A stretch of DNA of 64,000 nucleotides, from assembly GCA_964558415.1 (NCBI GenBank), contig CAZLDI010000001.1:186001-250000 (forward strand), given 5' to 3'. This document shows, piece by piece, positions 42,374 through 50,937 of the stretch (position 1 is the first letter of the stretch; each line of letters opens with the position of its first letter). The notes under the pieces are model-generated. The model searched no databases. It had not been told where the DNA came from and saw only the letters and a list, made by a program, of their open reading frames with translations. The DNA comes from CAZLDI01 sp964558415 (lineage in GTDB: Bacteria; Chloroflexota; Dehalococcoidia; SM23-28-2; RBG-16-64-32). A program made the translations under genes and the position numbers.

Positions 42374-43960
42374 CTACTCCGCGGTGACTGTGATCGTCCC
42401 CGTCAGCTCTCTATTGAAGTCGTCCCTGAACTCGTACTCGCCGGGATCGTCGATCTGACCGACGATCTCACCTGTCGTCCCACCGGCCACATTGCCCGAT
42501 GCCAGGTCGTCGTCGCTGCGGTACTCGCCGTCGGGCCCGGCGATGCGCAGGTCATGAACGAGTGCGTCCACATTGGTGATCGTGATGCGGAACTTCTTCC
42601 CCGCCGGAATGGAGATCTGCGCCGGATCGAACCCGGCGGCGCCGACAGCGACGGCCACTTCGAGATCGAACGTCTCCGCGGGCGTCGCAGAGGGAGTGGG
42701 CGTGGTGGCAGTATCGATGACGGTGATCGTCCCGAGCGCGGCGTCGAAGATCTCGCCGGTGTCCGGGTTAACCGCTGTGGGGTCGCCGAACTGGATCTGG
42801 CCGGGGTCGTCGAAGCGGATGTAGACCTCGCCGATCTCGCCGGGTTGCAGAATGTCCTTCTCATCGTCGCGGACGCCGTCTATGACCGGGTGCACCACGA
42901 AGTCGTCAGTCGTGTTGTATTGCTCGTCCGGTCCCCGGATGCGCAGGCCGTGTGAGACGGGCTGTTCCACGTCCGCCTTGTTGGTTAGCACCACCTTCAC
43001 AATCTCGCCGGTGTTCAGAGTGATAGAGGACGGTGAGAAGGCGGTGGCGTTCTCGTTGCCGGTCACACTGAGCTCCACCGTGCGCGCGGTGTCGTCCGGC
43101 GGCAGGATCGTCTCGTCCGCAAGCTCTTCAACTTCCTCCAGGGGACCGAAAACGATGCGGATGTTGTCCCCGTCCTGCGGGTTGTAGCGGCGCCAATCCT
43201 GCAGGCGCTGGCCGTTCACGAATATCTGGAGGACGCCCTCGCGGCCGTCTTCACACTTGTCGCCGTTTTTGTAGGTCTTGCTGCTGCCGATCATGCGGAT
43301 CTCGTCGTCCTTGAGCACACCGCCGCCGTACTCGAACCACTTGTTGAGACGCGCGCCTGAGCCCTCCTCCTGGACGCTGAACGGGTGCATGTGGACGATA
43401 CCGTCGCCGTGGGTGTGCACGCCGACGCCCTCGAACGTGGGGGCGTTGGCCTGCCGTTCGCCGCACACGAAGAAGCGGTAGTTGGCGTGCCAGTGATCGT
43501 TGATGCGCGGCGCGCCAGTGGCCTGGCGCGTGACGAAGAGCAGACCGAGGATGCCGAAGACAACGACGATGATGAACGCCACGGGGACCCAGGGCGGGAA
43601 ATGGAATCCGCTGACACGCTGCCAGACGTTCATCCCCTTGCGCGGGGCCGGCGCGGCGCGACGCGTGCGCGCCTGGCTGGTGCGCCAGAAATCCACGGGG
43701 GAAGCAGCCGGCGCGCTGCCCGCGACGTGAGGCTTCGCGGCTTCTTTGCCGCCGCGCCCGGGGGACTCGCTCCGTGAGCGGCGTCCGAAGCGCCGGCGCG
43801 GGCGGGCGGGCGCCTCCTCCGGCTGGTCCTCCGCCTCGGGGGCGGCATCCTCAGCGGAGATGTTATCTACTTGCGCCTCTTCCTGGGGCGGAATAGCCCG
43901 CCGGTCGTCCTGCCGTCCGCGGCGGCGGCCCCTCTTCCTCTTCCCTTGCTCTTCAGCCAC
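42374..43960 (-). CDS. HWHA-domain protein with two cupredoxin-like domains, paralogue 1
   Basis: A 528-residue protein. Layout: about 118 basic, Arg/Glu-rich cytoplasmic residues, one membrane helix (about 122-145), the HWHA domain (NDHWHANYRFFVCGERQ, then GVHTHGDGIVHMHPF), a first cupredoxin-like domain (AFSPSSITLNTGEIVKVVL) and a second (GFDPAQISIPAGKKFRITI). Cupredoxin folds normally bind copper, but complete ligand sets are not evident. Starts GTG 43960, overlapping the rpiB end by 8 bases, so the three HWHA genes sit in an rpiB operon. Confidence 0.78.
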   Translation of the reverse strand: MAEEQGKRKRGRRRGRQDDRRAIPPQEEAQVDNISAEDAAPEAEDQPEEAPARPRRRFGRRSRSESPGRGGKEAAKPHVAGSAPAASPVDFWRTSQARTRRAAPAPRKGMNVWQRVSGFHFPPWVPVAFIIVVVFGILGLLFVTRQATGAPRINDHWHANYRFFVCGERQANAPTFEGVGVHTHGDGIVHMHPFSVQEEGSGARLNKWFEYGGGVLKDDEIRMIGSSKTYKNGDKCEDGREGVLQIFVNGQRLQDWRRYNPQDGDNIRIVFGPLEEVEELADETILPPDDTARTVELSVTGNENATAFSPSSITLNTGEIVKVVLTNKADVEQPVSHGLRIRGPDEQYNTTDDFVVHPVIDGVRDDEKDILQPGEIGEVYIRFDDPGQIQFGDPTAVNPDTGEIFDAALGTITVIDTATTPTPSATPAETFDLEVAVAVGAAGFDPAQISIPAGKKFRITITNVDALVHDLRIAGPDGEYRSDDDLASGNVAGGTTGEIVGQIDDPGEYEFRDDFNRELTGTITVTAE

Positions 43961-44438
43961 GCGTTACTGCCTTTCTCGCCTGTTGGTCGATAGCCGGCCA
44001 CCGGTAGCGCCGGTCGAGTTCATGCACCTTCTCCACGTTCGCCGCCTCGCTCTCATCCGCCGTGGCGGAGAACCAGGCGTCCAGCATCTCGCGCGCCAGC
44101 GTCTCGGTGGTTGCCCGCAGGCTCAGACAGAGCACGTTCGCCTGGTTCCAGGCGCGGGCCCCGCGGGCGGTCTCCGCGTCGCCGCAGAGGGCGGCGCGAA
44201 CGCCGGGCACCTTGTTGGCCGCAATCGCGACGCCGGTGCCGGTCCAGCAGCACAGCACGCCGCAGTCCGCGCGGCCTGAAGCGATGCTTTCAGCGACCTC
44301 AGCGGCCACGTCCGGCCAGGCGAGGGCGCGGCCGGAGAGCGGGCCGAAGAGGTCGACATCGAACCCCCGCTGGCGCAGGTCGTGTTCGATGAAGTCTGTC
44401 AGGTGCGATCTTTCGTCGCTGCCGAGGGCGATACGCAA
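43953..44438 (-). CDS. rpiB: RpiB/LacA/LacB-family sugar-phosphate isomerase
   Basis: A 161-residue protein interconverting ribose-5-phosphate and ribulose-5-phosphate or a related sugar phosphate. The active-site region GVLCCWTGTGVAIAANKVPG, with the catalytic Cys, is clear, as is RAALC. The C-terminus (DAWFSATADESEAANVEK) resembles the family's DEFL/F tail. TTG start at 44438 preceded by GGTGAG. Heads the HWHA operon. Confidence 0.85.
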   Translation of the reverse strand: MRIALGSDERSHLTDFIEHDLRQRGFDVDLFGPLSGRALAWPDVAAEVAESIASGRADCGVLCCWTGTGVAIAANKVPGVRAALCGDAETARGARAWNQANVLCLSLRATTETLAREMLDAWFSATADESEAANVEKVHELDRRYRWPAIDQQARKAVTRG

Positions 44439-44739
44439 GCGCTCACCGCGTGGAGAATGTGACTGGATTCACTAAGTCATTATAGCAGGCCGCTCGCAAA
44501 CATATACGTTCGGCCGACTCCGAGGGACTCCGGCGGTCCGCAAATAGGGTGCAGCGAGCGAAACCCCACCCAGTAGGCCGAGGTCTCCAGACCCCAACGT
44601 CGCCGGTTCGTCGCCGATTCTGTGCAATTGCCAACGCTTTTTACCAAAATCAGTTGTCAACACTCTTGACAGCCCGCGCGCCTGACTGTCTAATGGAATG
44701 CGAGGCTTTCCCCCTACCACCAGCGCCAGGAGCGTAAAT
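44439..44739. other. Intergenic region with divergent promoters
   Basis: Holds a minus-strand TATAAT about 40 bases before rpiB and a strong plus-strand promoter at 44666-44694. No gene is seen. Confidence 0.4.
44666..44694 (+). promoter_or_regulatory. Sigma70-type promoter of phasin-like gene
   Basis: TTGACA (44666-44671), 17 bases, TCTAAT (44689-44694), 45 bases before the ATG. Confidence 0.7.
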
Positions 44740-45210
44740 ATGAGCACCCCAACCCGCGGCCAGACCACCGAGCGATTTTTCGATTCTGCGATCGAAAGAC
44801 AGGGCACTCTCTTCGATCTCGTACGCAACAACAACGAGAGATCCCACCGCTTCAGCCGCAGCGTCATCGAGGGCGCGCGGCAGGGTAACCGCGATCTGCT
44901 GGAGGTTGGGCGCCGCTGGATCACGAACCCAACAGACATCGTCGCCGTCTACGAGGCGATGTCGGAAGCGGTCTCCAACTCCCAGTCCCGCTTCCTGGCG
45001 CTCAGCCGCGAGGCGATAGAGGACTTCGTGGAGTCCCAGCGTGAGGGACGCGAGGCCCTGCGCCAGGGTCTGGGAGACGTGCGTGAAGTGGTCCTGCGGG
45101 CGCAGGAAAACGGTCCGCAGTTCCTGCGCCGCGGCGCCCTGGCCGGGCGTGGCAGCAACACCGGCGCCGGCAACGGCAGCAAGGAGCGCGCCCCCGTCCG
45201 CGAGAAGTAA
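44740..45210 (+). CDS. Helical phasin-like protein
   Basis: A 156-residue, highly charged amphipathic helical protein, with a long coiled region (NERSHRFSRSVIEGARQG, NSQSRFLALSREAIEDF) and a Gly/Asn-rich tail. The pattern resembles phasins, which coat polyhydroxyalkanoate granules, but no PHA genes lie nearby. Sequence alone does not rule out an apolipoprotein-like or phage scaffold role. AGGAG precedes the ATG by 8 bases; strong promoter upstream. Confidence 0.55.
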   Translation: MSTPTRGQTTERFFDSAIERQGTLFDLVRNNNERSHRFSRSVIEGARQGNRDLLEVGRRWITNPTDIVAVYEAMSEAVSNSQSRFLALSREAIEDFVESQREGREALRQGLGDVREVVLRAQENGPQFLRRGALAGRGSNTGAGNGSKERAPVREK

Positions 45211-45313
45211 GGGCGCGCGGGCGCTCCGTCACCGCGCGTTAGTGCAACGCGCATTCCGTCAAAGTTTGGCTGGATCAGACCAGCGCGAATCTCGACCAAC
45301 TGCCACTAACCCC

Positions 45314-45342
45314 TTAGACTTACGCCGCCCCTTCGCTATCAT
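45314..45342 (+). promoter_or_regulatory. Promoter of the phage-like protein gene
   Basis: TTAGAC (45314-45319), 17 bases, TATCAT (45337-45342), 9 bases before the ATG, giving almost no leader. Confidence 0.5.
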
Positions 45343-45351
45343 GCGGGCACC

Positions 45352-47310
45352 ATGCGTTCCCTTTCCGCGCAACTGCTCGCCGCGCAGAAGAGCGCGTCCG
45401 CCGTCCCCTACCTGAAGATCGCCGTCCGCGACTACATCGGCGGCGTGCGGCGCCTCGCCTACACCCGCCACTACACCGGCGCCGAGCCGGATGGCTTCCA
45501 CGCGGCCGCCATGCCCGCGGACGGCTCGCTGATCAGGGCGCGGGTCACCGGCGGGCGGCTCTATTACCAGCGGGTCGCCAATCCCGCCCCCGCAAGCAAC
45601 TTCAGCGCGTGGACAGACCTGGAGGCAGCGGCGAACGCCGACACGGCGCTCTGCGCCGACGGCTCGCGGGTGCTGCTGTTCTGGGTCGACCCGAACGGGA
45701 CGGCGCTCAAGGTGCGAGAGAGCACCGATAACGGCGCGACGCTGGGCACGACGGTAACGGTCGCAACGGCCGCCGGCGCGGCAACGTGGCTCGCGGCGGA
45801 CGTGAAGGCGAACGGCGACGCTGTGCTGCTTTACAACGTGGGCGCGACCGTCTACTCCGTGAAGCGCGCGAGCGGGACATGGGGCGCACCCGCCGCCTGG
45901 ACGAACAGCGTCGCCGGGATCGCGGGACTGGCGTGTTACTACCAGGGCGATTGGAACGCGGCGATCGCCGGCACGGACGCGGGCGGCACAGCCTTCGTCT
46001 GGACGGCCGTCTTCGGCGACGGCTTCGCGCAGGCCGCCGGGACGTGGTCGGCGCTGCGGGAGCTTACGCGGGCGAGCGCCGGCTCGAACGTCACGTTCCT
46101 TGCGCCGTTCCTCTCGCAGCCGGACACCTACCGGCTCACGTTCGTCGAGAAGCACACGGGCAGCGCGGCCTACAACCGCCCGCAGCATGCGCACTCCATA
46201 CCCGGTCAGGACTACGCGGCGAACCTCTGGCGCGAGCCCGTCCCCTTCGACCTGTCCACCGACTACGGGCAGGCCCTCGCCTTCAGCGCGAACGCCGCCT
46301 GGCTCAGCACGCCGTCCGGAGTCTGGTCCGCAAGCCTGACGACGCCTTCTCTGGACGTGACCGCGGACGTGCTCGAGGCTCAGACGGACGACAGGCCGTT
46401 CGCGGGCCGCGCGCGCGTCGTCCTGCGCAACGACGACGGGCGCTATTCAGCGCTGCCGTCGCCGCTCAAGATCGGTGCAGAGGTGCGCGTCAGTCCCGGC
46501 TATATGACCACAGCGGGATTGCAGCAGTCCGACGGCCCGGCGTACTGGATCGAGCGCATCGAGCGCCGCACCGGCGGCGGCGAGGCGGCGATAGTCTTGA
46601 GTTGCCACGACGCCTGGTCGCTGCTTGAGGCCTGGCGGGCGCGCCGGCAGTACGCCTGGGCGGCGGGCGAGAAAAACGCGTTCGGCATCCTCCAGTTCCT
46701 CTTCGCGCGGGCGGGCCTGGACTTCTCGTCGCTCGGCGGAGGCGTCACGGCGAACAACCTCTATCCGGCGTTCACGGTTCACCCCGGCGAGTCCGGCCTG
46801 ACCGCAACGCGCCGGCTGCTGGCGACGCTGCCGGACGTCGTCTTCGTGCGGGGCGAGTTCGCGTTCCTCACGGAACCGCTTGTGTCAGAGGCGACAGACT
46901 ACGCCTACGGCACGGACCACCGCATCCTGTCGGGGCGCTACGACGACGGGCAGGCGGAGCTGAACCGCGCGCAGGTGTTTGGAAACGGCGTCTTCGGCGA
47001 GCGCTTCGCCTGGCCCGGCGTGCAGAGCGACTATGACCGGCTGGAGCAGGTGCACGACCGCAACCTGACGGCGGTCGCGCAGGCGGAAGCCCGCGCCGAC
47101 GCCCTCCTCCGTCACGCGACGCTTGAGGCGACGGACGGCGAGATCACGACACCCGTGAACTGCGGCCAGGAGCTGTACGACGTGGTCGAAGTGACCGACC
47201 CGCTCGCCGGCCTGACGGCAGCACGGCGCCGCGTACTGGGGATCGCGCTGCGCTATTCCACGCTAGGCCGCGCGGCGTATGAGCAGCGGATTACGCTGGG
47301 GGGAATGTAG
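45352..47310 (+). CDS. Phage tail-like structural protein
   Basis: A 652-residue protein, rich in strands and Ala/Thr. The first half looks like a beta-propeller-type repeat region (DGSRVLLFWVDPNG, GDAVLLYNVGATVYSVKR). The second half has LDVTADVLEAQTDDRPFAG and PAYWIERIERRTGGGE, similar in style to minor tail or baseplate proteins. No secretion signal. It is isolated from the other phage-like genes at the window end. Identification rests on overall style, not a named motif. Confidence 0.5.
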   Translation: MRSLSAQLLAAQKSASAVPYLKIAVRDYIGGVRRLAYTRHYTGAEPDGFHAAAMPADGSLIRARVTGGRLYYQRVANPAPASNFSAWTDLEAAANADTALCADGSRVLLFWVDPNGTALKVRESTDNGATLGTTVTVATAAGAATWLAADVKANGDAVLLYNVGATVYSVKRASGTWGAPAAWTNSVAGIAGLACYYQGDWNAAIAGTDAGGTAFVWTAVFGDGFAQAAGTWSALRELTRASAGSNVTFLAPFLSQPDTYRLTFVEKHTGSAAYNRPQHAHSIPGQDYAANLWREPVPFDLSTDYGQALAFSANAAWLSTPSGVWSASLTTPSLDVTADVLEAQTDDRPFAGRARVVLRNDDGRYSALPSPLKIGAEVRVSPGYMTTAGLQQSDGPAYWIERIERRTGGGEAAIVLSCHDAWSLLEAWRARRQYAWAAGEKNAFGILQFLFARAGLDFSSLGGGVTANNLYPAFTVHPGESGLTATRRLLATLPDVVFVRGEFAFLTEPLVSEATDYAYGTDHRILSGRYDDGQAELNRAQVFGNGVFGERFAWPGVQSDYDRLEQVHDRNLTAVAQAEARADALLRHATLEATDGEITTPVNCGQELYDVVEVTDPLAGLTAARRRVLGIALRYSTLGRAAYEQRITLGGM

Positions 47311-47525
47311 GGGCGCAGCACACGCCGAAATCGGATCCAGGGACACCTCCAAACACCATCTCGCCTCCAGAGCCACACCGCGCTGGCTCCGGCGCTGCGC
47401 CCTGGTCGCTCGCCCGTGCGGCCACCTCGCAGTGGGACAGCACGCGCCGCAATCGGATCACGGGCGGCCTCAGAATGCCATCTCGCCGGCGGAACTACCC
47501 CTCACCGACTGGCGCGCTGCGCCCC
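47310..47525. repeat. Imperfect 60-bp direct repeat bounded by a 10-bp inverted repeat
   Basis: GGGGCGCAGC (47310-47319) and GCTGCGCCCC (47516-47525) are inverted copies. Between them two segments beginning CAGCACACGCCGAAATCGG and CAGCACGCGCCGCAATCGG lie about 124 bases apart and continue to resemble each other through CCATCTCGCC. Confidence 0.5.
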
Positions 47526-47534
47526 TGCGCCTGC

Positions 47535-47795
47535 CTACCGCCCTCCATCGCACGGCACGTCGTGCGCGCGCAGGCGCTCCACCCAGACGCGCGCCGGGTC
47601 TTCCGCGAACAGCGACTCCAGCAGGCGGCCAAGCCGCCCGCGCGGTGCGGCGGCACTGGCAGCGGCCCAGTCGCCCGTGTATGCGAGCTCCGGGCGGCCG
47701 ACGCACTTCGCCAGCGCCTGCCAGTGCGCTTCGTTCTCGCACCCAACACGCAGCATCACGCCATCGGCGCAGCGGTAACGGCGGCGGGCGGGCGA
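47535..47795 (-). pseudogene. CaiB/BaiF CoA-transferase C-terminal fragment
   Basis: The frame reads YRCADGVMLRVGCENEAHW, then CVGRPELAYTGDWAAAS and VWVERLRAHDVPCDGG before a stop. This matches the DG-hinge and grp-EL region of family III CoA-transferases. Neither the N-terminal catalytic part nor the true C-terminus is present. Likely a gene remnant next to repeats. Confidence 0.65.
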
Positions 47796-47914
47796 CGCGA
47801 GATCAGTCACAGATAGACACCAATTTTCACAGATCGGACCGTGGCTACTTAATATCACCCGCAATCATCTGCGTCCATCTGCGCGGATTCCGAGTTCAGC
47901 GGCGGTTCAATTGC

Positions 47915-48364
47915 TCACTGCGGCGGCTGCCCCCCGAAATCGAACGAGACCGTCCATCTGCGGGCGGCCAATTCGTCGCGCGTGAACGTCGCGGGTGGGC
48001 GTTCGCCGACCTGGACCGTGTACGAGGCCGCGACCGGTACCGGACCCACCGCGAAGGCGAACGTGCACGTCGATAGCGTGTCGGAGCCGCGGCTCAGTCC
48101 ACCGCTGGCCAGCACGCTCCCGGCCTCATCCCTGACAACCACCGGAGTGTCCCGTTTGAGGTCGGCAAACTCGCCCGGGCCTTCTTTTGCCAGCGTGCAG
48201 CCGCCGCCCGTGTACGGGTTCAGCTCGTTGAAGTAGTACACGCTCACCGTACCCTGTAGCGTCTGAGCGTCATTCTGCATCCAGAGGTAGCCCAGGTAAA
48301 CGACCACGACGCCCAGGGCAATCAGGATTCCTGGTAGCAGTATCCATTGCAATCTCGAGAGCAT
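47915..48364 (-). CDS. Membrane-anchored hypothetical protein
   Basis: A 149-residue protein with one N-terminal helix (LPGILIALGVVVVYLGYLWM) and an extracytoplasmic strand-rich domain with two Cys (GGGCTLAKEG, STCTFAF) that could form a disulphide. No family recognised. GGTGGTGAG precedes the ATG. Confidence 0.7.
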   Translation of the reverse strand: MLSRLQWILLPGILIALGVVVVYLGYLWMQNDAQTLQGTVSVYYFNELNPYTGGGCTLAKEGPGEFADLKRDTPVVVRDEAGSVLASGGLSRGSDTLSTCTFAFAVGPVPVAASYTVQVGERPPATFTRDELAARRWTVSFDFGGQPPQ

Positions 48365-48445
48365 TTCCGCTCACCACCTTCCGTGAGGTATCCGGAAGGT
48401 AGGACGCTCGATATCCGATTAGCGTGACAGACGCTAGCCGCGCGC

Positions 48446-49261
48446 TCAGGACATCACGCGGCCGCCGTCGATGTTGATCGACTGGCCGGTGATGTAGCTC
48501 GCGTCCGGCCCGCAAAGGAAGGCCGTCAGCTCGCCGATCTCCTCCGGATGCCCCTCGCGGCCCAGCGGCGTCGTGCGCATCACCATGTCGCGGATCGGGC
48601 CGGGAGCGGTCACGTCCGCCATGCGGTACGTATCGACGAGGCCGGGGCAGACGCAGTTCACGCGAATCTTGTGCGGCGCCAGCTCCAGCGCCAAAACCTG
48701 CGTGAAGATGATCACGCCCGCCTTGCTGGCACTGTAGGCCGCCGACGTCGCCATCCCTTGCCTGCCCAGGATGGAGCTGATGTTGACGATGCTGCCGCCC
48801 TGCCCTTGCTCTACCATCTTGCCCGCCACGGCCTTCGTCAGCAGGAAGGTGCCGGTGAGGTTGAGGTCCAGCACGCGCCGCCACTCGCTCTCCTCCAGCT
48901 GAATCACCGGCACACGGTCCCGTCCTCTACCGGCGGCGGCATTGTTTACGAGGATGTCGATCCGCCCCAGCTCGCGAAGCGCGTCCTCAGCCAGCCGCTG
49001 CGCTGCGTCCGGCTTCCCCATGTCGGTCACGAGCGGCATGGCGCGGCGGCCCAGCGCACGTATCTCATCCGCGACCGACTCGATGTCGCGCCAGCCCATC
49101 ACCTTCTCATCGTCCGGGTAGCTCTCTGGTGGGCGCCCGGAGCCGGTAACGACGACGTCCGCGCCCTGGCGGGCCAGCGCGAGGGCGATGTGGCGGCCGA
49201 TGCCCTTGTGCCGGCCGGCGCCAGTGACCACCGCGACTTTACCTTCCATGGGCAGCGACAT
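48446..49261 (-). CDS. SDR-family oxidoreductase (FabG-like)
   Basis: Classical SDR of 271 residues from ATG 49261. VTGAGRHKGIGRHIA is the cofactor motif (with a two-residue insert), then NNAAAG, the Ser in NISSILG, YSASKAG (Tyr/Lys), and a C-terminal ITGQSINIDGGRVMS typical of FabG-like enzymes. NADP/NAD-dependent alcohol or ketone substrate unknown. MEGKV at 49249 is an alternative start. Confidence 0.9.
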   Translation of the reverse strand: MSLPMEGKVAVVTGAGRHKGIGRHIALALARQGADVVVTGSGRPPESYPDDEKVMGWRDIESVADEIRALGRRAMPLVTDMGKPDAAQRLAEDALRELGRIDILVNNAAAGRGRDRVPVIQLEESEWRRVLDLNLTGTFLLTKAVAGKMVEQGQGGSIVNISSILGRQGMATSAAYSASKAGVIIFTQVLALELAPHKIRVNCVCPGLVDTYRMADVTAPGPIRDMVMRTTPLGREGHPEEIGELTAFLCGPDASYITGQSINIDGGRVMS

Positions 49262-49348
49262 AGTGAGGCGTAGTCTAGCACTGCCTTTCGCGAAGGCCAA
49301 CTCGTGCTACTATGTCGTCGCCCAAACCAACAATCACAGGAGGAGCAG

Positions 49349-49714
49349 ATGCCCAGCACGAAAGACACAGTCAACGCCTACATGAACGCGTGGAACGAGA
49401 CCAACGCGGACAAGCGCAGCGCACTGCTGGACGCGGCGTGGGCCGACAGCGGGACGTACACCGACCCGATGGCCGACGTCTCGGGACGCGCCGGGCTCAG
49501 CGAGACGATCGACGGGTTCCACAAGCAGATGCCGGGCGCCAGCATAGCGCTGGCCAGCGGCATCGACGAGCACCACAAGCGCATCCGCTTCGCGTGGAAG
49601 CTCAAGGCCGCGGACGGTACAGTCCCGATCGAGGGGATCGACATCGGCATGCTGGCCGAGGACGGGCGGCTTCAAAGCATTCTCGGCTTCTGGGGTAACC
49701 CGCCGGCGGAGTAG
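49349..49714 (+). CDS. SnoaL/NTF2-like fold protein
   Basis: A 121-residue cone-shaped alpha+beta protein: NAYMNAWNETNADKRSALL then DSGTYTDPMADVSGRAGL and IRFAWKLKAADG. This matches nuclear transport factor 2/SnoaL-like domains, whose members are small isomerases, cyclases or ligand binders. AGGAGG precedes the ATG by 5-6 bases. First of a three-gene plus-strand group. Confidence 0.85.
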   Translation: MPSTKDTVNAYMNAWNETNADKRSALLDAAWADSGTYTDPMADVSGRAGLSETIDGFHKQMPGASIALASGIDEHHKRIRFAWKLKAADGTVPIEGIDIGMLAEDGRLQSILGFWGNPPAE

Positions 49715-49722
49715 AGCGCGGC

Positions 49723-50076
49723 ATGCCCGGCTGTCTGCTCTGCCGGATCGCGACGGGCGAAGTTTCGGTCACGAGCCTCTACGAAGACGATCTCGTCGTT
49801 GTCTTCGACATCCCCCCGGAGTACCCGTGGCGGCAGGCGCCCGTGCACTTCCTGACGATCTCCCGCGAGCATATCCCTTCGGCAGGGCACATCACGGATG
49901 AGCACGCCGCGATCGTGGCGCGGATGTTCGTGGCGATCGCGCGTGTTGCGGAGCAGATGGGAGTGGCGCAGAGCGGCTACCGCATCGCGACGAACGTCGG
50001 CGAGGACGCCGGGCAGACGGAGTTCCACCTGCACCTGCACGCCCTCGGCGGGCGGAAGCTGGGGGCCAAGGGGTAG
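49723..50076 (+). CDS. HIT-family nucleotide hydrolase/transferase
   Basis: A 117-residue histidine-triad protein: CLLCRIATGE near the start and the triad FHLHLHALGG at the end. Members hydrolyse AMP-lysine-type phosphoramidates or similar nucleotides. Follows the SnoaL-like gene by 8 bases. Confidence 0.92.
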   Translation: MPGCLLCRIATGEVSVTSLYEDDLVVVFDIPPEYPWRQAPVHFLTISREHIPSAGHITDEHAAIVARMFVAIARVAEQMGVAQSGYRIATNVGEDAGQTEFHLHLHALGGRKLGAKG

Positions 50077-50086
50077 GCGACGCGCG

Positions 50087-50092
50087 TATAAT
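50087..50092 (+). promoter_or_regulatory. -10 box upstream of the FrnE-like gene
   Basis: Perfect TATAAT, 10 bases before ATG 50103. No good -35. It would give a leader of about 4 bases. Confidence 0.4.
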
Positions 50093-50102
50093 CTGAACTG
50101 CG

Positions 50103-50804
50103 ATGGAGTCCTGGGTGTTAGGCTACGATGGCGACGAGGACGTGGAGCGCCACGCCGCGCTGGAGGACGCCCCGCGTACGCCTGTGATCCGCGTGCGAGT
50201 CGTCTCGGACTACATCTGACCCTGGTGCTACATCGGCCTCGTGCGGGTCGACCGGCTGCGCGAGGAGTTCGACGTGCGGTTCGATGCCTGCGCGTTCGAC
50301 CTGAAGCCCGGCATCCCGCCGGAGGGGCTTTCCCGCGAACATGTCTACGCCGGGCGCGTGTACCCGGCCGGCTACGTAGACAACATGCGGCAACTGGCGC
50401 TGGATGCGGGCATCGAGATGAAGCGCCCACCCATCATCCCGAACACGCAGAAGGCGCACGAGGCGACGGAGTTCGCCCGCGAGCACGGGAAGCTGTGGCA
50501 GTTCCACCGCGCGCTGTTCGCCGCCTACTGGGAGCGCGAGGAGAACATCGGAGACGTCGACGCGCTGTGTGCCGTCGCCACGGAGTGCGGACTGGACGCC
50601 GGAGGATTGCGCGAGGCGCTCGAAGCCGGCAATTACGCGAAGGCGGTGAAGGAGCAGATGGCCTGGGGACAGGCGGCGGGCGTCACGGGCGTCCCAACCT
50701 CAATCTTCCAGGAGAAGTTCGCCCTCGTCGGCGCCCAGGAGTACCCTGTCTACCGTGACATCGCGCAGCGCATCGCCAGCGGCAAGCTGAAGGCCGAGGG
50801 GTAG
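50103..50804 (+). CDS. DsbA/FrnE-like thiol oxidoreductase with in-frame TGA at the CPWC cysteine (candidate selenoprotein)
   Basis: The frame from ATG 50103 to TAG 50804 is interrupted once, by TGA at 50217-50219 (codon 39). The surrounding protein reads VVSDYI-TGA-PWCYIG, where relatives have DYVCPWCYIG, so the TGA stands at the first Cys of the redox CPWC motif. The rest is a normal FrnE/DsbA-like protein: FDLKPGIPPEG, IPNTQKAHEATEFAREHG, ALFAAYW and GVTGVPTSIF. A hairpin with lower and upper stems begins 2 bases after the TGA. If not read as Sec, a GTG restart at 50241 would lack the active site. Confidence 0.8.
50222..50255 (+). promoter_or_regulatory. SECIS-like hairpin just after the TGA
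   Basis: CTGGT (50222-50226) pairs with ACCGG (50251-50255); CGGCC (50234-50238) pairs with GGTCG (50246-50250); loop TCGTGCG. A 7-base 5' bulge separates the stems. Size and position resemble bacterial SECIS elements, but GC-rich coding DNA folds readily by chance. Confidence 0.4.
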
Positions 50805-50828
50805 GGGCGCGTCATGATGCGCCCCTAC
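50801..50828. repeat. Perfect GTAGGGGCGC hairpin at the gene end
   Basis: GTAGGGGCGC and GCGCCCCTAC around GTCATGAT, beginning inside the FrnE-like stop codon. May act as a terminator without a U-tract or be a REP copy. Confidence 0.65.
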
Positions 50829-50937
50829 CCTGGGACACCGGCTTACCGGTCGCCAGGCTGACTGCCCCAAACTCGCGTGACTGAACGCCCCCATACGCTG
50901 TAAACTTGCGCCAAGCACGCTGGAAGGAGTCCCACCC

